From NCBI GenBank assembly GCA_023398615.1, contig JAEWSD010000168.1, forward strand, positions 1 through 6,997: a DNA stretch of 6,997 nt, in the 5' to 3' direction. The stretch comes from Bacillota bacterium. Its GTDB lineage: Bacteria > Bacillota > Clostridia > Lachnospirales > Lachnospiraceae. The notes under the pieces are model-generated. The model did no database searches. It was not told where the DNA came from and saw only the letters and a program-made list of their open reading frames with translations. A program made the translations under genes and the position numbers. This document shows, in pieces, positions 1 through 5,727 of this stretch; position 1 is the stretch's first letter, and every line of letters starts with the position of its first letter.

Positions 1-119
1 TCAAAAGACATTATGATATACACCAACAGGATGATAAAAAGTCTTACTTTTGTCGTACCTGTCAATTTGTGCAGTAAGGTATCTCCGGGAACAAGATTAA
101 TCAACATCCGGCTGCTCAT
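1..119 (-). CDS. ecfT: ECF transporter transmembrane coupling protein EcfT, N-terminal fragment (runs off the window)
   Basis: EcfT is the membrane scaffold of energy-coupling factor importers; it links the two cytoplasmic ATPase domains to the substrate-binding S component. Only the first 39 residues are visible. They begin MSSRMLINLVPGDTLLHKLT and continue into a hydrophobic first membrane segment (about residues 26-38). The early PGDTLLHKL-TGTTK stretch before the first helix is typical of EcfT. The start overlaps the last 23 bases of the double ATPase gene in another frame, which suggests translational coupling. Reading upstream in frame, a TGA lies three codons before this ATG, so the only other start is the ATG at codon 5 (105-107). 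A GGA-containing ribosome site lies about 12 bases upstream, inside the ATPase gene. The gene order S component, double ATPase, EcfT supports the call. The C-terminal coupling helices lie outside the window. Confidence 0.85.
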   Translation of the reverse strand, partial: MSSRMLINLVPGDTLLHKLTGTTKVRLFIILLVYIIMSF

Positions 120-1818
120 GCTTTTTCATCATCCTTTCATATGCAATAAAATGTTCAATATACGTCTCCGGTTCCAAATCCAGGCGTTTTGCAAGCTCAT
201 AAAGCGAGGTCTGTTTCAGGTTCGCTTTCTCTATCACATCATTATTGGAAAGCACCTTAAATACCGCATCATCCGCAACCAGCTCTCCTTCCGCGAATAC
301 AATTGCCCGGTCGGTATACTCGATTGCCAGATGCATATCATGGGTAATAAACATGATCGTAATCCCGTACTGTTTATTCAAATTCTCCAGAAAGTTCATG
401 ATCTCGGTATAATGGTAGTAATCCTGCCCGGCCGTCGGCTCGTCCAATATAATAATCTCCGGCTGCAAGACAAGCATTGCGGCTATCGTGATTCTCTTCT
501 TCTGCCCATAGCTGACTGCGGATACCGGCCAATTCCTCATTCCGTACAAGCCGCACATTTTTAAAGTGCTCTTTACGACTTCCTTGATTTCCTCCTGGGT
601 CTTACCACGTAAAATCAAAGCCAGTTCAACCTCATTCCTTATGATATCCTTTACCAGCATCTGATTGGGATTCTGCATAACATAGCCTATTTTTTCCCCG
701 ATTTCCTTAATGGAGTACCTCATATAATCCTGTCCGTTAATATAGATATTGCCTCCGGCAGGCCTGATGATCCCGCAGATCAGCTTTGCAACCGTACTTT
801 TACCGGCACCGTTCTTTCCGACTACCGCAACCTTCTCACCTTTTCTGACTGAGAAGGAAATATTGCTTAATACTTTCTCGGTATCATAGGCAAAGGACAC
901 ATTATCCACCCTCAGTATCTCTTCTCCCATTTCCGGAACATACTTGTCCAGGGTAAGCTGCTGCTGTTTCAGAAGTTTATCCTTAAAGGGTTCCAGATCC
1001 AGATGAAAGATATCCGACAGGTTCTCTTCCTCCTTAAACTCACACCCCGCATACTTTAGCGCCATGATATAGAGCGGTTCACGAATGCCGTATTTCATCA
1101 GAAGATCGGAAGCGATCAATTTATCCGGTGTGTTATTAAACACTATCCTGCCCTCATTCATCAGTACGATACGGTCTATCTTACGGTACAGTACATCCTC
1201 CAAACGATGCTCTATGATAAGAACGGTTTTCCCCTGCTCCTCGTGGATCCGGTCAATCAGTTCAACGGCATACATACCTGTTTTAGGATCAAGCGCAGCT
1301 AACGGTTCATCAAATATCAGAATATCCACTTTGTCATGAATAACTCCGGCCAGGGCAACCTTCTGTTTCTGTCCGCCGGATAATTCATAAGGGACATGCA
1401 GCAGGAAATTCTCCATGCCCACTATTTCACTTGCTTTTAAAACCTTTGGGAGCATTTCTCTCCTGGGCATGCTTTCATTCTCCAGTGCAAATGCAATATC
1501 CTCACCGACAGACAAGCCGACAAACTGCGCATCCGAATCCTGCAATACGGTTCCCACCGCCTTGCTTATCGCAAAAATGCTGGCATTCTTTGTTTCCATG
1601 CCAGCAACTTTGCAGGAACCGGTAATGGTCCCCTCATAGGAAAACGGATTTAATCCGTTAATACAGTTTGCCAAGGTTGATTTGCCGCTTCCGCTCGGAC
1701 CTAATATCAATACCTTTTCCCCCTCATAGATAGTGAGATTGATATCCTGCAGAGTAGGCTTCGTTTGGGTTTTATATCGAAATCCAAAATCTTTCAATTC
1801 AACGATTGGTTTTTCCAT
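97..1818 (-). CDS. ECF transporter double ATP-binding subunit (EcfA1-EcfA2-type fusion, YkoD-like, DUF3744 linker)
   Basis: This cytoplasmic motor subunit carries two ABC ATPase domains in one 573-residue chain, doing the work of the separate EcfA1 and EcfA2 proteins of other ECF importers. Domain 1 has Walker A GPSGSGKST at 40-48, Q-loop Q93, signature LSGGQ at 146-150, Walker B ILIFDE at 166-171 and switch His204. A linker at about 215-300 matches the position of the DUF3744 segment known in this family. Domain 2 has Walker A GKNGAGKST at 334-342, Q382, Walker B IIILDE at 455-460 and His493. Its signature reads VSYGQ (435-439) instead of LSGGQ; LSYGQ-like forms are familiar in the second half of YkoD-like proteins, so this need not be inactivating. 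The gene starts 9 bases after the S-component stop. Its ribosome site GGAAGAG lies within the end of that gene. Substrate specificity comes from the S component, not from this protein. Confidence 0.93.
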   Translation of the reverse strand: MEKPIVELKDFGFRYKTQTKPTLQDINLTIYEGEKVLILGPSGSGKSTLANCINGLNPFSYEGTITGSCKVAGMETKNASIFAISKAVGTVLQDSDAQFVGLSVGEDIAFALENESMPRREMLPKVLKASEIVGMENFLLHVPYELSGGQKQKVALAGVIHDKVDILIFDEPLAALDPKTGMYAVELIDRIHEEQGKTVLIIEHRLEDVLYRKIDRIVLMNEGRIVFNNTPDKLIASDLLMKYGIREPLYIMALKYAGCEFKEEENLSDIFHLDLEPFKDKLLKQQQLTLDKYVPEMGEEILRVDNVSFAYDTEKVLSNISFSVRKGEKVAVVGKNGAGKSTVAKLICGIIRPAGGNIYINGQDYMRYSIKEIGEKIGYVMQNPNQMLVKDIIRNEVELALILRGKTQEEIKEVVKSTLKMCGLYGMRNWPVSAVSYGQKKRITIAAMLVLQPEIIILDEPTAGQDYYHYTEIMNFLENLNKQYGITIMFITHDMHLAIEYTDRAIVFAEGELVADDAVFKVLSNNDVIEKANLKQTSLYELAKRLDLEPETYIEHFIAYERMMKKHEQPDVD

Positions 1819-1827
1819 GTTTTATTG

Positions 1828-2418
1828 CTACTCTTCCTTCTCGTCCATACTTAGGTTTGTGTTACGTGCGTTCCGTCTTGACAAGGCAATCAGAATCGGA
1901 ATACCGATTACGGTTAGTACGGCTACATTGGCAATTCCGCCGATAAGAGCCTGCACAAAGGTTACCTCTAACTCACCGCCGTAAAATAATGTGGTCAGAA
2001 TAGGTGTTACGATACCGAAGGCTAACGCATTGCCGATCAGACAGGTAAATACATAAATGATTGCATGCTGCAGTTTAAAGATACCATCATTAATCCTTGC
2101 ACCGTAAAGCGGCAGCAGTCCGACGATAAAGCCTAATACACCGTTGCCGATCGACCAGTCAAACCAGAAGCCCCAGCCGCCGATCAGGTCGGCAATCGTG
2201 TTACCAACCAGACAGGTTACAAAAGCAGGCACCGGTCCGAACATGGCACCTACAATGACAGGAATGATCATGGCTGTCGTTAATTTGGTGTTTGATGTAA
2301 CCGGTATCCCGCCGAAATTCATCAGCACACCAAACAAAGCCGCACCAATTGCAATGACAACGACTGTCCTGGTGTTCCACACACCAAGAATGGTTTTTAA
2401 AGCACTTTCTTTCTTCAT
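1828..2418 (-). CDS. ECF transporter S component, UPF0397 family
   Basis: This 196-residue integral membrane protein is the likely substrate-binding S component of the importer encoded with the next two genes. Hydrophobic segments lie at about 17-35, 48-62, 64-80, 90-105, 117-140 and 155-178, the six-helix plan of S components. The VTSNTKLTTA stretch (40-49) and the GPVPAFVTCLVGNTIADLIG stretch (61-80) are what I recognise as UPF0397 hallmarks. Some databases label this family a riboflavin transporter component. I see no FMN riboswitch upstream and no riboflavin gene nearby, so the substrate is left open. The tail (180-196) is charged and cytoplasmic. The start is backed by GGGAGAAG six to eight bases before the ATG. 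The leader upstream has unusual structure that could control translation of this gene and hence the operon. Confidence 0.88.
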   Translation of the reverse strand: MKKESALKTILGVWNTRTVVVIAIGAALFGVLMNFGGIPVTSNTKLTTAMIIPVIVGAMFGPVPAFVTCLVGNTIADLIGGWGFWFDWSIGNGVLGFIVGLLPLYGARINDGIFKLQHAIIYVFTCLIGNALAFGIVTPILTTLFYGGELEVTFVQALIGGIANVAVLTVIGIPILIALSRRNARNTNLSMDEKEE

Positions 2419-2432
2419 CTTCTTCTCCCATC

Positions 2433-2509
2433 TGCCCGTTTACGGGCGTAAAACTTAGTGATATATAAATAAGCCGACAATGCCCCCTTTCTATGCATAG
2501 AAACTTAGT
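2433..2509 (-). repeat. Two related ACTAAG-hairpin-GGGC units in the ECF leader
   Basis: On the minus strand, ACTAAGTTT occurs at 2501-2509 and again at 2451-2459, exactly 50 nt apart. Each copy runs into a short palindrome (TTTCTATGCATAGAAA at 2488-2503; TTTACGCCCGTAAA at 2439-2452) and then a G-rich tail (GGGGGCA at 2481-2487; CGGGCAG at 2432-2438). The second unit ends right before the ribosome binding site of the S component. In the second unit GCCCG can instead pair with CGGGC (2443-2447 with 2434-2438). Confidence 0.45.
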
Positions 2510-2549
2510 CAGCCTTATTTCATAGAAAACAGCCCTGCCGGCTTAAAAA

Positions 2550-2591
2550 TTACGATTCTCCCTCAGGTTTGTTTTCTCTCGCAACAAACAT
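2550..2591 (-). CDS. Possible 13-residue leader peptide
   Basis: A short ORF, MFVARENKPEGES then TAA, begins about 33 nt after the predicted transcription start. It has a near-ideal Shine-Dalgarno AAGGAG (2599-2604) with 7-base spacing to the ATG. It lies upstream of mutually exclusive stems, the arrangement expected of a leader peptide whose translation or stalling changes RNA folding. There is no run of one amino acid that would suggest classical amino-acid attenuation. The same bases form a hairpin (P1 GATTCT/AGAATC, P2 GTTTGTT/AACAAAC), so the ORF could be a by-product of a structured RNA. Too short for homology; whether it is translated is unknown. Confidence 0.4.
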   Translation of the reverse strand: MFVARENKPEGES

Positions 2592-2630
2592 AAAGAATCT
2601 CCTTATTTTTAGATAGTTTTAATTACCCAT

Positions 2631-2659
2631 ATTATAAAATTATTACCACCCCTTGTCAA
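2631..2659 (-). promoter_or_regulatory. Sigma-A-type promoter of the ECF operon
   Basis: TTGACA (2654-2659) and TATAAT (2631-2636) are separated by exactly 17 bases, a full consensus match on both boxes. The predicted transcription start is near 2624. Confidence 0.9.
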
Positions 2660-2663
2660 CATT

Positions 2664-2683
2664 TTTAGACATTTATTTCTAAA
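2664..2683 (-). promoter_or_regulatory. Operator-like dyad TTTAGA-N8-TCTAAA upstream of the ECF promoter
   Basis: The arms TTTAGA and TCTAAA are perfect complements around 8 bases. The inner TTAGA/TCTAA core ends 5 bases upstream of the -35 box, the same offset as the TTAGATAATTATCTAA palindrome before the exporter promoter at 4544-4559. An additional TATCTAA half-site lies at 2609-2615, just after the predicted transcription start. The area is AT-rich, so chance is possible. It could also serve as part of a weak terminator for the exporter gene. Confidence 0.4.
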
Positions 2684-2705
2684 TTCATATTATTATTATA
2701 TGAAT
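2683..2705 (-). terminator. AT-rich hairpin after the exporter gene, weak terminator candidate
   Basis: ATTCATAT (2698-2705) pairs with ATATGAAT (2683-2690) around a 7-base loop, starting 12 bases past the exporter stop. The stem is 8 bp with only one G-C pair, and only TTT follows before the run breaks. It is a poor match to a rho-independent terminator, but no better candidate separates the exporter from the ECF promoter. Confidence 0.25.
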
Positions 2706-2716
2706 ATAAGGATTGC

Positions 2717-4438
2717 TCATTCCGTACCGGTGCAAAATTGATAGAAATCTCCTCCTGCAGCATACATATCGGTGTATCTTCCCAAGTCCGCTATCCTCCC
2801 TCTATCCATGTAAATAATCTGATCATACATTTTCAAAAGCTCTTCATTCAATTTGTGGGTGATTGTAATTAAGGTCAGCCCTTTATTCCGTACCAGTCCC
2901 TGCTCAATCTCATTCGAGGTCTGCAGATCAATTGCCGAGGTTCCCTCATCCAGAATCAGCAACGGGGTTTCTCTTATCAGAGCCCTAGCTATCGCGATTC
3001 TTTGACGCTGGCCTCCGGACAGACCGGCTCCGTTTTCTCCTACGGGGGTATCGATCTGCTGTGCCGTTTCCGGAAGGAACTTTGCGACACCGCTTGAAAT
3101 CAGGGCTTTCTCAAGCTTTTCCTCCGGATAGTCGTCATACAGGCAGACGTTTTCCCTGATCGATTTATCAAACAGATAGACATTCTGATGGATCATCGAA
3201 GCAAATGTACTGATCTCACGGCTTGGTATATTCCTGATATCCTTACCGTCGTATGTAATCCTGCCCTCATAATTGTTATAGCAGCCTAACAGCAGCTTTG
3301 CCAGGGTTGACTTTCCGGAACCGCTTCCTCCGACGATTGCGTACTTTTTCCCTTTTTCTATAGCAAAAGTCAGATCTTTTAAAACAGGCTTATCCTCATC
3401 GTAGGAAAAGGAGAGGTCCGAGACCGTTATCCTGTCGTCGAATTCCGGCTTATCCGATCTGCTATCCGAATTGTTCCGATATCCCTCCATCTCCTCCATA
3501 CGCTTCATGATGGGTACGACACTTTGTACTTTAGGGAAATTCTGCATGAGCATCAGTAATGGCATTACAAAACTGCCCGACAGCTGGATGATTGCCAGAA
3601 GTGTTCCCATTGTAATATGCCCGGTCAGCAGCAGATAAGCGGTCACAAATATGGTAATGATCTGTGAGAAAAGCGCGAGGAACTCAGAGGCGGAATTGTT
3701 CAGGACAAAGAGCAGGTCGGCCTTATATTTTATTTCCGAAAGCTCTTTATTCTGCCGGTCAAAATCCCTTCTGATATGACTGATCAGATTAAAGGAATGG
3801 ATGACCTCAAATCCTGAAAAGAAATCCTTTATCCTCGCCGTAAATTTCGAATACTGGTCGGAAAGCCGTTCCTGCTTTATTTGAAGGAATTTTCCAATGG
3901 TGCCCGGTACAAGAAACATAATGAGCATACTGACAAACAGTATCAAGGTTATCATCGGGCTTAGTTTCAGCAGGAGTAACAAGGTTGCGGTAAAGGATAC
4001 CGTATACTCCACAATGGAGAATAAAGGAAGCAGGTAATTATCCTCTACCATTTTCAAATCATTTGTTAATACGGAAATATAATCCGCACTGTTAACCTCA
4101 TAGAAATCCCGGTAACATCTCCGGAATATTCCGTCAAAGACGCCCTCTCTTAATCTCCTTGTAACGTTTAGCAACAGCTTTTTACTAAGGAAAGCGTAAA
4201 TATAATAGAAACATGCATATGCTAATATGTACAGGAATGCCGCTATTATCGTGTCGGTAAACCCTCTTTTGTCGCCCGCAACGGCAAAGTCAACCAGCTT
4301 CTGCAGAAAAACGGCTATAAAAACACCGGCGGCGGCTGATATAATGTTAAATAGCAGACTGACTGCCAGGAGTGCACGGTCCTTTTGCAATACCTTCCAA
4401 TAGAAGCTGCCCTTCCTGTTCCCCTTTTCCTTATTCAT
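2717..4438 (-). CDS. ABC exporter half-transporter (fused permease and ATPase)
   Basis: This 573-residue type I ABC exporter subunit probably dimerises in the membrane and uses ATP to push a substrate out; the substrate is unknown. The N-terminal membrane domain has six hydrophobic segments at about 22-44, 64-86, 136-156, 160-182, 250-272 and 276-298. The ATPase domain follows from about 337: Walker A GGSGSGKST 370-378, Q-loop Q418, signature LSGGQ 473-477, Walker B LLILDE 493-498 with catalytic Glu498, D-loop SAID 501-504, switch His528. All key residues are intact, so it should be active, and a homodimer is plausible because no partner subunit is adjacent. No peptidase domain precedes the permease. 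The start has a strong GGAGGG site 6-7 bases upstream. It has its own promoter and an operator-like palindrome, and lies next to an ArsR-type regulator gene. This context suggests inducible efflux of a drug, peptide or lipid. Confidence 0.93.
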   Translation of the reverse strand: MNKEKGNRKGSFYWKVLQKDRALLAVSLLFNIISAAAGVFIAVFLQKLVDFAVAGDKRGFTDTIIAAFLYILAYACFYYIYAFLSKKLLLNVTRRLREGVFDGIFRRCYRDFYEVNSADYISVLTNDLKMVEDNYLLPLFSIVEYTVSFTATLLLLLKLSPMITLILFVSMLIMFLVPGTIGKFLQIKQERLSDQYSKFTARIKDFFSGFEVIHSFNLISHIRRDFDRQNKELSEIKYKADLLFVLNNSASEFLALFSQIITIFVTAYLLLTGHITMGTLLAIIQLSGSFVMPLLMLMQNFPKVQSVVPIMKRMEEMEGYRNNSDSRSDKPEFDDRITVSDLSFSYDEDKPVLKDLTFAIEKGKKYAIVGGSGSGKSTLAKLLLGCYNNYEGRITYDGKDIRNIPSREISTFASMIHQNVYLFDKSIRENVCLYDDYPEEKLEKALISSGVAKFLPETAQQIDTPVGENGAGLSGGQRQRIAIARALIRETPLLILDEGTSAIDLQTSNEIEQGLVRNKGLTLITITHKLNEELLKMYDQIIYMDRGRIADLGRYTDMYAAGGDFYQFCTGTE

Positions 4439-4455
4439 AAATTACCCTCCAATCC

Positions 4456-4474
4456 CGGCGGAATCCATCCGCCG
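4456..4474 (-). other. GC-rich hairpin in the exporter 5' leader
   Basis: CGGCGGA and TCCGCCG form a 7-bp perfect stem with a 5-base loop in otherwise AT-rich leader sequence. It ends about 9 bases before the GGAGG ribosome site of the exporter. No T-run follows, so it is not a terminator; it may affect mRNA stability or ribosome access. Confidence 0.45.
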
Positions 4475-4491
4475 TATATTAATTGTTACGA

Positions 4492-4509
4492 TTAATCATT
4501 GATGGTTAA
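4492..4509 (-). promoter_or_regulatory. Imperfect dyad over the exporter transcription start
   Basis: TTAATCATTGATGGTTAA has arms TTAA-n-CAT and ATG-n-TTAA around a 2-base centre. It begins immediately downstream of the -10 box and covers the predicted start point, a usual place for a repressor site. It differs from the TTAGA/TCTAA palindrome upstream of the -35. Confidence 0.3.
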
Positions 4510-4538
4510 TTTATAACATATTATTAGATATGCGTCAA
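4510..4538 (-). promoter_or_regulatory. Sigma-A-type promoter of the ABC exporter
   Basis: TTGACG (4533-4538) and TATAAA (4510-4515) are 17 bases apart, with a TG one base before the -10 (extended -10). The predicted start is near 4503, giving a leader of about 65 nt. A TATCTAA half-site (4524-4530) lies inside the spacer. Confidence 0.8.
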
Positions 4539-4543
4539 CTATT

Positions 4544-4559
4544 TTAGATAATTATCTAA
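4544..4559 (-). promoter_or_regulatory. Perfect 16-bp palindrome, candidate operator of the exporter
   Basis: TTAGATAATTATCTAA reads the same on both strands and ends 5 bases upstream of the exporter -35 box. A third copy of the half-site lies in the promoter spacer (4524-4530). The next gene upstream encodes an ArsR-type winged-helix protein, a family that binds short palindromes near target promoters. Assignment of that protein to this site is inference. Confidence 0.55.
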
Positions 4560-4564
4560 CATAA

Positions 4565-4616
4565 TTTCAAAAACATTGACTGCAGCAAAACTTGTATAAT
4601 AAATTTTGCAGCAGTC
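4565..4616 (-). terminator. Rho-independent terminator-like hairpin after the regulator gene
   Basis: GACTGCTGCAAAA (4604-4616) pairs with TTTTGCTGCAGTC (4578-4590) with one central mismatch and a 13-base loop. After AATG comes a TTTTT run (4569-4573). It starts 12 bases past the regulator stop and would separate the regulator unit from the exporter promoter. Confidence 0.6.
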
Positions 4617-4628
4617 TCAAGCCGCCAA

Positions 4629-5684
4629 TCATAACAATATACTGCGGAGCTGCTCCAAAATGTTCCGGATTGCTTCGTCATTAACGTGATAATATATTTT
4701 ACCATTTTCTTTTTCCAGATAAATCATTTCACAAGTTAAGAGCGTGCTCATATGATGGGAAACGGTAGCTGTGGTAATGCCCAGCTGTTCGGCCAGTTCT
4801 GTCGCATATTTCGGGCAGGACTTCAAAGTAATAAGAATCTCCAGCTTGCTTTTATCACTGAGCGCTTTCAGGCATCCTATAAGATATTCTTTGCCGTTGC
4901 CTTTTTTATTGATCTCAGCATATATCTTATCAAGCAGCAGGCCGTAATAGTAACCTTTGAAGCTGATAAGCCCTCCCGCCGCCAATGCCATAGACGGAAT
5001 TACCGTACTGATAATATTGCCTTTCAATTCTTTATCCAGCCCGATAAGTCCTCCCTGTGCATCCTTTGACCGTGCTTTTATAAACCCGCCGATGTACTTA
5101 TCGATCGATATTTCGATTGCCTTATATGCCTTCTCGTAAGCCGGTATATTGCTCTTTATAATCCCGGCAAAGCGGCTGTAATATTCATGCGGATTCCGGA
5201 GGATTAAGAATGTTTTCCATTTTTCGCTTTCACTTAGCTGCATTCCGTCTACCAATGCAATCAGGCTGCCGGATTTTATGAAGTCTTCATAGTGCTCCTG
5301 TGAATAATCCGGAATTGTTTTATCAAATAATTCCTCACTATTTTCAATTATTATCCCGGTAAGCTGTTCATTATCCATCTGGCCTATTTCATCAATAAAA
5401 CCTTCCCGGATAAAAAATAAAGAGGTGAAGGTTATATAGAAATCCAGGGAAACCTCCTTAAAATAAAAATCCTCTCCCTCCGTAATTACCCTGTTTTTTT
5501 GAAAAACACTTGCATATTTCTCAAACTCTTTTAAATGCTTCCTGAATATGGCTTCCCCATCACCGCCTAATTCATTCAGCTTTGATACCGTCTCTTCTTT
5601 TGCACGATCCATCTCATAATCTATGCCAAGCAGCATTATCGTTTCAAATATAGGATTAAGCTTATTTTGTATCGTAACTGACAT
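4629..5684 (-). CDS. ArsR-type winged-helix regulator with a long N-terminal helical domain
   Basis: This 351-residue protein is a likely DNA-binding regulator. Residues about 267-350 form an ArsR/SmtB-like winged helix: KALSDKSKLEILITLKSCPK leads into TELAEQLGITTATVSHHMSTL (recognition helix about 304-315), then a wing IYLEKENGKIYYHV (321-334) and a last helix. Classical ArsR proteins are about 100 residues, so some 260 residues are extra. They look mostly helical and lack membrane segments, and I do not recognise them. The cysteine metal motif of ArsR helix 3 (ELCVCDL type) is absent; the place reads PKYATELAEQ, so metal sensing through that site is unlikely. A ligand-sensing or protein-binding N-terminal domain is inferred. 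The ribosome site AGAGG lies 6 bases before the ATG. The gene sits 43 bases downstream of the unknown 292-aa gene and is followed by a terminator-like hairpin. Its likely target is the exporter promoter next door. Confidence 0.85.
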   Translation of the reverse strand: MSVTIQNKLNPIFETIMLLGIDYEMDRAKEETVSKLNELGGDGEAIFRKHLKEFEKYASVFQKNRVITEGEDFYFKEVSLDFYITFTSLFFIREGFIDEIGQMDNEQLTGIIIENSEELFDKTIPDYSQEHYEDFIKSGSLIALVDGMQLSESEKWKTFLILRNPHEYYSRFAGIIKSNIPAYEKAYKAIEISIDKYIGGFIKARSKDAQGGLIGLDKELKGNIISTVIPSMALAAGGLISFKGYYYGLLLDKIYAEINKKGNGKEYLIGCLKALSDKSKLEILITLKSCPKYATELAEQLGITTATVSHHMSTLLTCEMIYLEKENGKIYYHVNDEAIRNILEQLRSILL

Positions 5685-5727
5685 AATATTCCTCTTTTCA
5701 ATCTGCCGGTACCCTTCTTTAATGATA

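Larger units (their letters stand above)
2419..2624 (-). promoter_or_regulatory. Structured 5' leader of the ECF operon, possible riboswitch or attenuator of unknown class
   Basis: The stretch from the predicted transcription start (about 2624) to the S-component ATG is about 205 nt and rich in pairing. Reading on the minus strand: an outer stem (2594-2599 with 2554-2559) and inner stem GTTTGTT/AACAAAC (2583-2589 with 2567-2573) enclose a short ORF. Next, TAAGCCGGCA (2536-2545) can pair with TGTCGGCTTA (2470-2479), with one G-U pair. Alternatively AAATAAGGCTGAC (2508-2520) pairs with GTCGGCTTATTT (2467-2478) with one bulge. Both use the same 3' arm, so they exclude each other. A perfect dyad TTTCTATGCATAGAAA lies at 2488-2503. 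The last hairpin (2434-2452) sits just before the ribosome site. I looked for FMN, TPP, purine, preQ1, folate, cobalamin and T-box signatures and found none complete. No ligand is inferred. Confidence 0.5.

Noticed and set aside
435..452. Loss of function in the second ATPase domain because its signature is not LSGGQ
   Set aside because: All other catalytic motifs are intact and LSYGQ-like signatures are familiar in YkoD-type double ATPases, so no defect is claimed. (Coordinates here run near the domain 2 Walker B coding part; the signature is residues 435-439.)
13..564. Plus-strand open frame of 183 codons
   Set aside because: It lies opposite the end of the double ATPase gene and the EcfT start, has no ribosome site, and its translation resembles no protein.
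2419..2624. Known riboswitch classes (FMN, TPP, purine, preQ1, folate, cobalamin, T-box) in the ECF leader
   Set aside because: Partial likeness to a purine-riboswitch segment (AAGTTTCTA) exists, but the other conserved joining segments are missing; none of the other classes shows its core signature.
4576..4600. Plus-strand TTGACT followed by TATAAT as a promoter
   Set aside because: The spacer is only 13 bases and the sequence is already explained as part of the terminator-like hairpin; no plus-strand gene follows.
4752..5069. Plus-strand open frame opposite the ArsR-type regulator
   Set aside because: It is antisense to a well-supported gene, with no promoter or ribosome site.
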